From Argyresthia goedartella (Eukaryota; Arthropoda; Insecta; Lepidoptera; Argyresthiidae): DNA of 64,000 bases. The DNA is taken from positions 30,026,383 through 30,090,382 of the forward strand of contig OX463814.1 of the NCBI GenBank assembly GCA_949825045.1. Direction: 5' to 3'. Position numbers and translations under genes: made by a program. The notes under the pieces are model-generated. The model worked only from the letters and a program-made list of their open reading frames with translations. It had not been told where the DNA came from and ran no database searches. Below are positions 12,601 to 24,600 of this stretch, one piece after another; the stretch's first letter is position 1, and the number at the start of each line of letters is the position of its first letter.

Positions 12601-15600
12601 ACATTTATGTCAGGCTTAATTCTATTATAAAATGTCATATAGGAGTCTTGTCAATATTTACACAAATATTGTTTATTTCTAGCCAGTGAACTATTTTTTT
12701 AATTGTATCATTTATGTCAGCTACAAAATTAATAGCATTATTGTATTTAATTATCATGGATATGTCGTCGGCAAACAGAGTTCATTATTCTGTTGCGTCT
12801 GAAAGATCATTTATAAAGAGGAGAAATTGAAGTGACCCCACAACGCTTCCTTGCGGTACACCAACTTTATTCTCTCTAAGTTTTGAGTGTGAGGCTTCTA
12901 TTGTTAATTCTTGATTTAATTTACTAATTCCAACTATTTGTGTGCGTCCTTTTAAGTATGATTCAATCCAGTGATATGCTGGACCGCGGATCCGTATTTT
13001 TGAAACTGCTAATAGGATAACGTGATTTTTACCATAGATAACATGTTCAAGGATTGGAATGTGACATATTGTGGGGATAGTGATACCTTGTATCGGTAAG
13101 AGACTGATGATGCGGTATGACCTTCATCATCAGAAGTTTCACTCTTGCTTCTTTCTTGACTCTGCGAAGTATCGTCTTCCGATATAATAAATGAGTCAAC
13201 TGTTCTTTCTAATATGTGATCTATTCCCCTCATCTTGTCTTCTTCCTTTTGGATATGGTCCACGCAGTTTTTCCATTTTACAGCCGTGTATTGGGCTTAA
13301 CCTTCATTCAACAAGTTCTTCACGTTAACCAATTTTAAAACTTGTATTGTTTCTGGCGACGTGCCCTTTCACTTCCGCCCATATGAGCTTAATATGATTG
13401 AGCTCGCAGGGCGGCAACCTGAAAACTTCCATGCCTTTGGCTTTGGCCATCTCAACTACCATATACCTTTGATATTGGCTCTTGATTGGGCTGGCTTTTT
13501 CCATAAGCTGCGCTTTTGTGTCGCCGACTTCTACACTGAAAAATGAACTCTAGCCGTAACAAAATTCCAACGATATTTCGAAAAGTAACTTGGTATATTT
13601 TTAAATTTGCTAAACGCGTGCACACGGAAAGAAATCCAAAACGCCAATGATGACCTGATAATTGAGCGCGCGCAATGACGCTGGCTACAATTGCCGCCAT
13701 TTCTGAAACTTTACGCGCGCAATGTTGTTGAGGTCATTGTCGGTTCTTCAAATTCTATATATTTATATCACCATATACCACCACAATGTCGCAATAAACG
13801 TTTTGAGTTTGAGTTTGAGTTTGAGGTTCAAATCGGATATGACATGTAAGTATTTTAGGAGTTTTAAACAGGAAGTGAGCTGTTAGGTGCTAAATTCGTC
13901 GCACAGGAAAGGAAGTCAAGAATGCTGCTCTCAATATCAGGCTTAAGCCTAATGTAGCAGTCACATAAACTACTATTATGTGACTGATATATAATGGAGG
14001 GCATTAAAACTCGAGAGTGGGTTTATGAAACGAGCCGAAGGTCAAATTATGCATAGTTACATACACTAGTTTATCTACACACATATCATAAACTCTCTTT
14101 GATGTGTTCAGGAACCGCATGTTCGACCGGCATTGTGGCATTGATAATTGCTCTGCACTTGTTTAGCTTGTTCAGTAGTACCAACTTCACAGACAAACTA
14201 GGGGTGGCACGCAGGCGGGCCTCGGCGTTCGAAATTTGAATGTCATAATTTGTTGAAAATTTATACATTATGGTCATAATGTATCTATATTCAGATAAGA
14301 AATGAGTTTTTACCAAGTCGTATAACATTATGCTGGTCGCAACGTGCGGTTTTTGGACGCAGTAAAGAAGGTTTATGATACGTGTGTAGATAAACAAGAT
14401 AACGTAACTTTACTTCGTCGGTGAACGATTTTCCCTTTATGAAAACTGCGAATAATCTGCGAATAACTGCGATTAAAAATAATTCAATTCCATTCACTTT
14501 GCCTACATTTTGTTTGAAGTTCGTATCGCGAGTCATGCAATTTAATCCTGGTTTGAATATTCAAGCAAGTTCTATGAAGCTAAAACAGACAGATTTAAAA
14601 TATTACTTATTACTATGACTACTCTAGCCACCTTAATCCAACAGTTGATATCCCTTTGCTCTTTGTACATATTACTTTCTTATGTTGCAATACACCAAAC
14701 CAACTATTTAATCTACGCAAGCCGTCTTGATCTAACCACTAACAATTACTTGCAGAGTGACAGAGACGAGGACCCTCAATCGAGGCCAAGCAGCGTGCTG
14801 GCCACCCGCCGCCGTAGACAAAGCATTCATGACATGCATCGCAGTGTGCTGCAGAATACACCGTCTCCTAGAGGTACAGTGCATTGCCTTTTAGATAACA
14901 CGGCCTTTGGAGTAGTCTTCCATTACGAATATATCGGTTTATATCCGGTAGTAGACAGTAGATTAACTTTATTCTAAGGGCATAAAAACTTAAGAAAGCC
15001 ACTTCAACAATTAGAGAATGATTATAATGCAATAAGGTAGCTTATTTTGGATTAATTTTTAACTTTGACTTAAGTTTTTTATACAGCTAATGTAAGTGTA
15101 TGTGTATTTGTAATTCGTATAATATAAGTGTATATGTAATTCGTATGTTGTCGGCAATAATCGAAAACTGCTCTAATGACCGACCATAGATCAAAAAGGA
15201 AATTCACTGTATCTTATTTAGTACGCTAGATTTATAAGATCTATTGATCGTTTCAGAGCTAAACTCCGACCAAATAATCGAACGGAAAATAGACTACGAT
15301 ATTTTGGTCAAGGAGAGGACAGCGATAGGGCAGTGAGTCAATATATAAACAGTAGAATCATTGAGTGTGTGAGTGTGACCTTTATTTACAATGTCATAAA
15401 GGCCACGCCTTCAAATTAATGATGACTTATGATGGCTTATGATTGGACTCATAAGCTATGATGGCTTATGATTAATTCCACGCCTCAACCGAACGGGCGT
15501 GGAATCTTGGTAGGGTTGGTTTTCACCAGGAGTACTGACCTTTGACGCCGTGGACCGGAATTCGAAAGCTCAATTCGAGGCAGGAATACGGGATGGGGAC

Positions 15601-18600
15601 CACCAGGGGGGTGAGGGCAGAGGAGTCGAATCTTACTCTCGTCGTAGCCCGATGCTGTCGCCGTCGTGTTGCTTGCCGACACGAGGAGTCGCTGTCCGAA
15701 TGCGACGAATTGGGGACCGAACCACTTTAACCTTTCACAACACGAAGCACTCACTCCGATGACTTGAATCTACTTATTTCCCGACGATTGGACGATTGTT
15801 CCGTTATGATTATTACAAATTAACACTCCGACCAGGCCCGACACCTGTGTTAGACAATTATTACTACTAAAATACAGCCAAGGCCCGAACGCCATGTGCC
15901 GACATTTTTCTCATGTCAAAAAAAGTAACCTCTAACTCGTCATCTCGTTTCTATACAAGTGACAGCTGCTAGTTCCGTTTCCGATCACTCGCGGTCCGAG
16001 TCGCGCAACAAAAAGAGGTGCGTTCCGAAGCATAAATATTAAACAGTCACCCGCCCGGACAGGCCCGAACCTGTCCCTAATCAATAGGAAGGCGAGAAAG
16101 TGTTGCGACCGCTCTCTTGAGGACCGAGTCCCCCACCTTGACTTCTGCTGATCGAGGCGTGCCATCCCGACCCGTGTACAATTTGACGATCCGTCCTCGT
16201 CTCCATCTCAATGATGGCAGGTTCGCATCCTTAATCAGCACCAAATCACCGACTTGAGGGGGGCTCGTCCGGTCAGTCCACTTAAGGCGCTGCTGCAAGA
16301 TGTGCAAGTACTCAAGGGACCACCGTTTCCAAAAATCTTGAGCCATCTGCTGCAACATCTGCCACCTAGTTAACCGACTTAACTTAACATCACCGAATGG
16401 GTATTCTGGCAGGGCGTTAAGGGGCTGACCTATCAGGAAGTGACCCGGCGTCAACGCATCCAAATCATTTGGATCCGAACTGAGCGGGCACAACGAACGC
16501 GAGTTCAGTGTCATCTCAATTTTACAGAACAGCGTCGCAAGCTCTTCAAAGCGTAGAGAGGTCTCACCGATGATCCTCGTCAGGTGCGACTTAGCCGATT
16601 TAACCGCAGCCTCAAAAATTCCTCCCCAATGAGGACATCCCGGCGGACTGAAAACCCATTCAATCCATCGTCGGGAGCAAGCCGTACCGATGGCGTCCTG
16701 GTTACCGTTCAGGAATTGAGTGACCTCCTGCAGATATCGCCTGGCTCCGACAAAATTTGTGCCGTTGTCCGAACGGATTAATGTCGGGAGGCCTCTTCGT
16801 GAGACGAACCGATCCAGACATGCGATAAATGCCTCCGTAGTGAGGTCACTGACCACTTCCAAGTGGACTGCCTTCGTGGCCAAGCACACGAAGACGCACA
16901 GGTATGTCTTCACTAATCTGGCGTTCCGTAGCTGTGAAGACTTGACCATGAATGGTCCCGCGAAATCCGTTCCGACACCCGCAAAGGGCCGGATTTCGTT
17001 AACCCTATCCGAGGGCAAATCGCCCATCTGGGGCTGCATCGTAGCCGCCTCAGCCCGATAACAAGGCAGGCAACGAAATACGACGCTACGCACTAAGCGT
17101 CTTCCCGATAGAATCCAGAACTCGCGCTGGAGAAACGCCATCAAGGCGTGGCATCCGATATGCCCATTCCGAATGTGTCGATCCTGTATCAACAGTTCGA
17201 CCAACTTCCCTTTCCTAGGGAGTAACAACGGGTGGCGAGCCGCATAAGGCAGGTTGGCATTCCGCAGCCGACCACCTACCCTCAGCAATCCTTGAGGGTC
17301 AATAAACGGGTTGAGCCGAGCCACAGCTCCCTTCAGTTGGACGCCTCCGCGTCTCAGAATGTCCAGTTCGGACTTAAAGTGCACCGTCTGCACGTTCCGT
17401 ACCAATGCGAACAACGCATGGTTCCGTTCCCGTGGTGTCAGGACCTGTGTCCGCACCCGTTGCGCCTCATAATTGCGACAATTCCGCGCAAATCGGAAGA
17501 TCCAGGCGATCACATTGACCAGCTTGTCGAGCGAGCTGTACCGTTCCAGCAGGCTGAACTCCTCTTCCGGCTCTGGTTGCGTCGTACAGACACCGACTGT
17601 CAAGGCGCCGTTCGCCGAGGTAACGCGTGGACTCATCGGCCAATCCGATTCGGCTTGAGTCAACCATCTTGGACCCCACCACAAGGGATGTCCAACTAAC
17701 TCCGGAGCGTGACACGCACGAGACGCACAGTCTGCTGGGTTCATTTCCCCTGGAACATGTCTCCAGATTAAGGGAACCTCCGAATTCAAAATCTGCGAAA
17801 CCCGATTCGCCACAAAAATCTCCAGCTTGTGAACTGAAGCCTTCAGCCAGCATAACACGATCTGGCTGTCCGTCCAAGCGTAGACCGTATCTTCTAACGC
17901 TATTGACCCACGAAGAACCGTCATCGTGTGGTTGAGCAGACGAGTCAGGAGAGCCGCTCCTGAAAGCTCTAATTTGGGAATTGTCAGGCGAGTGCGCAAC
18001 GGCGCAACCTTGCTCTTGGCCATGACCAACCGCACATCAACCTCCCCCGAGGAGTCGACCGTACGCATCTGCGTACGGTCGACTCAGAGAAGAGAGAAGA
18101 AGCGGAGCTGAAGTGTATCTACACCGCAGCTCCGTAGCCCTTCTCCGAGGCATCGCAAAACCCATGCAGGGTGGCGGTGTATCGTTTGGTGGGGACCAAC
18201 CTCCGTGGCAGTGAAATCCGATTGATGCCAGGGAGGGTCGAAAAGGACGAGTCCCACTCTGAGCTCAATGACCCGCCGATCGGGTCGTCCCATTTCAGCT
18301 CAGCAGACCACAATTGCTGCATAAAACACTTGAGCTGAAATGTTACCGGGGTGATCCACCCGTTTGGATCAAATGTCCTAGCCACCGTTGAAAGGACGTT
18401 CCATTTCGTCCAGACCTTCGGGGAGTCCAACTCGACCCGATACGAAAACATGTCTGACACCGGCTGGTACTGGACGCCTAATACCGACAACATATTTGGA
18501 TTTTCCAAGTTTTCAAAAATGTGGGGATCCTGCTGGTAGTCATCCGGAAGACCAGACAGTGACTCTGGAGAGTTCGACATCCATTTCCGGAGCTCGTAAC

Positions 18601-21600
18601 CTCCACCCCGTAGGAGCTCAACTAGCTCGTCCCGACGAGCGAGCGCCTCCTCTACGGAATCTGCACCGGTACAGATATCGTCCACGTAGAGATCCTGCTC
18701 CAGGATTGCTGCTCCTCTAGGGAAATTTAACCGTTCTCTAACTCCCGCAGAGTGCGAATCGCCAAATAAGGACTAGACCGTAGCCCGTACGTGTTGGTGT
18801 TCAGCTCGTACACCTTGATGGGCTGATCTGGGCTCTCTCGCCACAGTATCAGCTGATACCGTCTATCGTCAGGGTGAATGACCGTCTGTCTAAACATCAT
18901 CAGGATGTCAGCTACAAACACAACATTGTGTCGACGGAACCGTGTGATAACATCCGCGATGTCATGGTTCAACTTCGGCCCTGAATGCAAACACTGGTTC
19001 AGGTTCATGCCGTTAGATGTTGATGCCGATCCATCGAACACTACCCGTATTTTGCCCTCCGGGGTCCTCAAGACCGCGTGATGAGGCAGGAAGCAGTGGT
19101 CTTCACGCTTCCAGTCGATACCCGAAACCGACATGTGGCCGAGCGACTCGTATTCCCGCATGAAGTCGACGTACTTCTGCCGGAAAATCCCGTCACGCTT
19201 CATGCGTCGTTCCATCGACAGAAGCCGCGTCTCGGCTGCATGGTGTGAACTGCCCAGCGGTGGGCGATCACTCCGGAATGGAAGACGTGTGAGAAATCGA
19301 CCTGACCGAAGGCGACCAGTATTGTTCCGATAAAACTGTTCACACTCTTCTTCAACCGGGTCCAACCGGCGGACCGTAGGTGGTTCCTCCACCTCCCAAA
19401 ACTTCTGTATCACCTCCGAGAGTACAGAACCGAATAAGGGACTACGAGTCGCTAGGCGTGGGGCAGCCGGCATGACCGGACCCATTACCGCATGGCCCAG
19501 TCTGGTGTTGACCGAAACCAGACCAGTCGCCTGCAACACGTGGACACCTGGCACTAACAGGTATCCCAAGGCATCGACACCCAATAAAATGTCTACTGGG
19601 CCCGGAATATCGAAATCCGGGTCAGCCAGTGACAACCCAGCGACCAACTGTCGCACCGAGGGCGACAACCTTACGTGAGGGTGTGAGCCCATCACATTAG
19701 GCATGACTAATGCCGTGACCGTCAGATTCACCGGTGAATCCACCCGTGACGAGAGAGTAATCCGACATACTCCCTTAACGGAACCGACTTCCGTGTTCCC
19801 AATTCCCCGAATGGAATGTGGATACTCCCTTACCGAAATGCCCAACCGTCTTACAAGGTTGCACGAGACTAAGCACCCCTGGGCCCCCGAGTCCAATAGT
19901 GCTCGTGCCACACATGCTTTGCCGTCCGAACTCCACGCTATCACAGAGGCGGTGGGGAGCATGACCGTCTGTGGAGTGGCGGCACCCTGTAAGTGGGCGG
20001 CGTGTCCCTAGCGGGAACCTCCGCGGGATCCGAACCAGCTGAGACCTCCGTCGACCGTATGTACATCAAGGGGTCCCAACCCGCATAATAGGCCCCTCGC
20101 TGTCCCGGTATCCGACCATACCGGACGGTGTACGGTGTGCCCGGTGGCCACCGTGGATGGATGGGGGAGAGCGGATCCAACCTGGGGCGCTCTAGGAATG
20201 GGGGCGACATCCGACTGTTCGCCTCCCTGTTCGCCTCCCAGAGCGACGGGCAGGGTGGCGCAGAAGGTGGTGGGCTCCCAGCCTTCGCGCCACTCATAGG
20301 TGCCATCTGACACCCGCCCGTAACACGCGGTGAGCCAGCGGCCCGAAGTCCTCGCTGACCGTGGACAGCGGCGACCGAACCCCGGCTATCCCGCATGTTA
20401 CCCCCCGCGCTGCCCCCTTCCCCTCGGGGGGGGTCCCGTCCGCGGGTACCCCAGACACCCCGTTGGTGACTCCCGTTGCCCGGAGGGGGACTGGGTCCGG
20501 CCCTGGTTGGGCCCTGTGGCCGACCAACCTGAGTCCGGCCCTGGTGACCGTCCGAAGGGCCTGACCGATTCTGGCACAACACGATGTGGTGCTTGCCACC
20601 ACAGCACTCACAGGGGAACGCGCGCGAGCACTCGCTCAGCGTGTGCGGCCCCAAACAACCGAAACACAATCGGTGGCGGAAGACTATCTTCCTGCGGGCA
20701 GCTACCCCGAGCGCCTTAAAGTTGGCGCAACTGGTCACTTCATGACCGGCACTGTCGCAGTGCACACAGCCGTCACCCGAACGCGCGGCATTCAAAACGC
20801 CAAATTGTTTCGACTGCCCACCTCCCCGTGGGGGCGGGGGGCGCGGCCCCTCCCGCATCCGCGCGGGTTGGCGCTGCACACTGGCCTCCGTGTCCAGTGT
20901 GTCACATCGCCTGCATTCACCCTCCAAAAAATCCGTCAATTGGACGAGCGTGGGCAGTTCCGTGCTACTGCCCCCATGCAGCTGTTCAAACCGACTTTGA
21001 ACAGCTGCAGGCAACCGTGACAAAACCATATACAAAACAATGTATGACCATTGGTCTACCGGAAGACCAAGGTTCTGAAGGGCCTTAGTGGCCACCAACA
21101 CAGGGTTGAGCACCTGTACTCGGATGTCAACATCCCGGGTCACTTTAGGGATGCTAAACAGCTTCCCCAGCTGCGCATCAACCAACCGCCGTTTGTGCTG
21201 GTAGCGGTCAAACAATATGGACCTGGCTATCTCATAATTGCCCGCCGTGACCGGTAGGTGACCGACCAACTCCTTCGGTTCACCCCGCAGAGCCATCAAT
21301 AGTTGGGCCAACTTGTAGGCGTTGTCCAGGTCCGACCGTGGACCAAACTATCAAATAAATTAATGAATGCCGGCCACTCATCAATTGCCCCACTGAAGGC
21401 CGGAATCTCCAGGTGTGGCAGCCGTCCAACAAACCCTTCGGGGGTGGGTCTCCGTTACCCTCCCCACGGTCATTCCTTCGCGACCGCTTAATTTTCTCCG
21501 CGCGACGCTCGATGTCGCCCAAGCATTCCATCGCTTGGTCAGCATCCGCGCAGAGCTGTTTCACTGCAGCCACCGAGGCTTCATCCGTAAGCCCGAGAAC

Positions 21601-24600
21601 TTCAGCCTCCGCAGCCAGCCGACACACCTTCCCGACGCGTGTCATTGCGTCCTCCACACGCTTGAGCAGGACATCGTCCATGTCAGGTCGCTCCACATAC
21701 TTATGAGTATGGGCGAGCCATCTCATTTCCTCCCGGACACCATGTCGCAGTACCGTCAAGGGCGAAGGTGCCATGTTGACCGATTTAATAGATTCTGGTC
21801 TTATACTTCACTACCGAACTAAGTATAGCCAGAGACCAGCACTTGCCCGTCAGCGCTGGGCACAGAAATTAAAACTAAGTTGTCAAAACTAAGGCAACCA
21901 CTAAAAACAATTAAATCCTAAAAAATATTTAATATGGTCGCCCTGTGGACATACACCTTATAACTGTATAGTTATAAGGTGTATGGCATGGCATGGCGTG
22001 GCATTCTCTAATTGATTTAGAGTGTATACTCTAAATCAATTAGAGAATGCCACCATAAGGCACAATAAAAAATAACACACAAAAATTTATTATAAGAAAA
22101 AAGGCTATTTTTAATTTAATGAAGGTAGCAGAGTAAACACTCTAAATCAATTAGAGAATGCCACCATAAGGCACAATAAAAAATAACACACAAAAATTTA
22201 TTATAAGAAAAAAGGCTATTTTTAATATATTGAAGGTAGCTGTGAACCTTCTAGAAGTGGCCCCTCCGATATGACCCACACTTCCACTGAGTCAGCAAAA
22301 TCAGCTTAATACCCCTTAAATAGCCTGACCCTGCTCTGTAATCCAAAATAACACTGCAATGCTATGGAACCCGACTGCAATACTATAGTCCGACCGAATG
22401 ACTGTTTCTTATGCACACCGAGTAGTTTCCGACTACAAATTTATAATAATTGTTAACTAAATCGTCAATTATACGTTCACTAACCGAAAATGAAGCTAAA
22501 TTGTGGTATACCGACCACACGACTCACTCACAAAATGGTTGCCGACCAATCTGAGGTATCCACCCTCTCCCAGCTACAATGTGGCAAAAAAACAACCCTA
22601 CAACCGTCCGTGAATCGATTTCCCACTAGGAAACCGCGCCTGCTACCAAAATGATTAATTCCACGCCTCAACCGAACGGGCGTGGAATCTTGGTAGGGTT
22701 GGTTTTCACCAGGAGTACTGACCTTTGACGCCGTGGACCGGAATTCGAAAGCTCAATTCGAGGCAGGAATACGGGATGGGGACCACCAGGGGGGTGAGGG
22801 GAGAGGAGTCGAATCTTACTCTCGTCGTAGCCCGATGCTGTCGCCGTCGTGTTGCTTGCCGACACGAGGAGTCGCTGTCCGAATGCGACGAATTGGGGAC
22901 CGAACCACTTTAACCTTTCACAACACGAAGCACTCACTCCGATGACTTGAATCTACTTATTTCCCGACGATTGGACGATTGTTCCGTGATGATTATTACA
23001 AATTAACACTCCGACCAGGCCCGACACCTGTGTTAGACAATTATTACTACTAAAATACAGCCAAGGCCCGAACGCCATGTGCTGACATTTTTCTCATGTC
23101 AAAAAAAGTAACCTCTAACTCGTCATCTCGTTTCTATACAAGTGATAGCTGCTAGTTCCGTTTCCGATCACTCGCGGTCCGAGTCGCGCAACAAAAAGAG
23201 GTGCGTTCCGAAGCATAAATATTAAACAGCTTATGAGTCCAATCATATGCCATATAATAATAATAATAATATAATAATAATACCTTGGACACTATTTACA
23301 CACATTGATCTAGCCCCAAACTAGGATTCCCTGTATCTTGGGTACTAGACAACGATACACATACTTATATAGATAAATACTATACTTAGATAGATAAACA
23401 ACCATGACTAGGGTACAAACATCCGTTCTCATCAAACAAATATTTGCCCCCACCGGGACTCGAACCCGGGACCCTTGGCTTCGAAGGCAGGGTTACCGCC
23501 GACTCGGCCATTCGGGTCGTCGTCATCACTTTATTCATTTCGTCGCGATTATTATATGCTTGCATCATAGCTCATAAGCCATCATAAGTTATCATTCATT
23601 TTATCATAGAATACTCAGATTATTTAGGTAGCTATCCTATCGGTAGCTACCGATACTACCTACAACACCTCATTTAGGAGATCGTTTTAATTAACAGTAA
23701 GCATGTTTTTCTGTTTGTGATTAACCTTTTGACCACCCTCAACTGAAAGTCGTGCCAATGGCGCCACGTCATCTGCTGTAGCCGACACAATTTTTAAATA
23801 AAAAGAGACCTTATCTCGTGTGCAAGTTAGTATTTTGCTTATCCAACATGTTTTTCGTGTGAGTAGCACAATTTGGATTTGATGTATGGCGGTCAAAAGG
23901 TTAAAGCCGCGCGTCTACAGGGTCTGTGATTCGTTCGAGCGTTCGAGAAGCTGCTGCTAGGAAGACTGCTGCCGCACATCCAAGCTCGAACGGAACAGTT
24001 CGGCTTCAGGCATTCGCGACGCTCCAGCTCACCAGGGTACTGAACGACATTACGGTCTGTCGGAACAAGGAAGAATACACCGTCGCAGTACTCCTGGACA
24101 TGGAGAAGGCGTTCGACAGAGTATGGCATGAGGGGTTGCTGTACAAGCTGTCGTCATCCCCAGCTCCACGACGAATCATCCGCGTCGTGGCCTCGTTCCT
24201 GCAGAGTCGCCGTTACAGAGTGTGGTGGAAGACGCCGTGTCAGAAGCCCGCCCCATCGAAGCCGGCGTCCCACAAGAATCCTGTCTTTCACCCGCCTGCT
24301 ACTCCCGATACACGGATGACATCCCAGTTGGCCCTGGTGTCCAGCTGGCCCTCTTCGCTGACGACGCAGCAATCTATGCGTCGTCCTACAAAGCACCCCA
24401 CGCCACCATCAAAATGCAACGCACACTGGACACCCTGCCTGAATGGCTGGCCAAATGGAGGCTCTCCGTCAACGTCGGGAAGACGCAGGCGATGATCACC
24501 GGCCAGAGCAACCTGCCACCACCACTCCAACTCCAAGGGAAGAACATTGGATGGCTGCACCAAGTGAAATATCTGGGGGTCACCATATACCGCCGGCTCA

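Larger units (their letters stand above)
15464..23233 (-). mobile_element. BEL/Pao LTR retrotransposon I
   Basis: Two 577-bp LTRs (15469-16045 and 22652-23228), 5'-TG...CA-3', flanked by the 5-bp target duplication GCTTA (15464-15468, 23229-23233). The coding strand is -: gag, then protease-RT-RNase H-integrase, no env. The LTRs differ at four positions by my reading (about 0.7%), so the insertion is young. Yet gag and pol contain frameshifts and an extra ~50 bp insertion. It sits inside a palindromic MITE in host intron 7. Confidence 0.93.

Noticed and set aside
17232..17935. Long + strand frames across BEL I (17232-17699, 17627-17935, 19703-20011, 20330-21020)
   Set aside because: They are shadows of gag-pol on the - strand, with no family motifs of their own.
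23386..23568. A functional tRNA gene on the - strand
   Set aside because: A- and B-box motifs are present, but the same head plus a long non-tRNA body and TAA tail recurs at 45968-46217, so it is a SINE.
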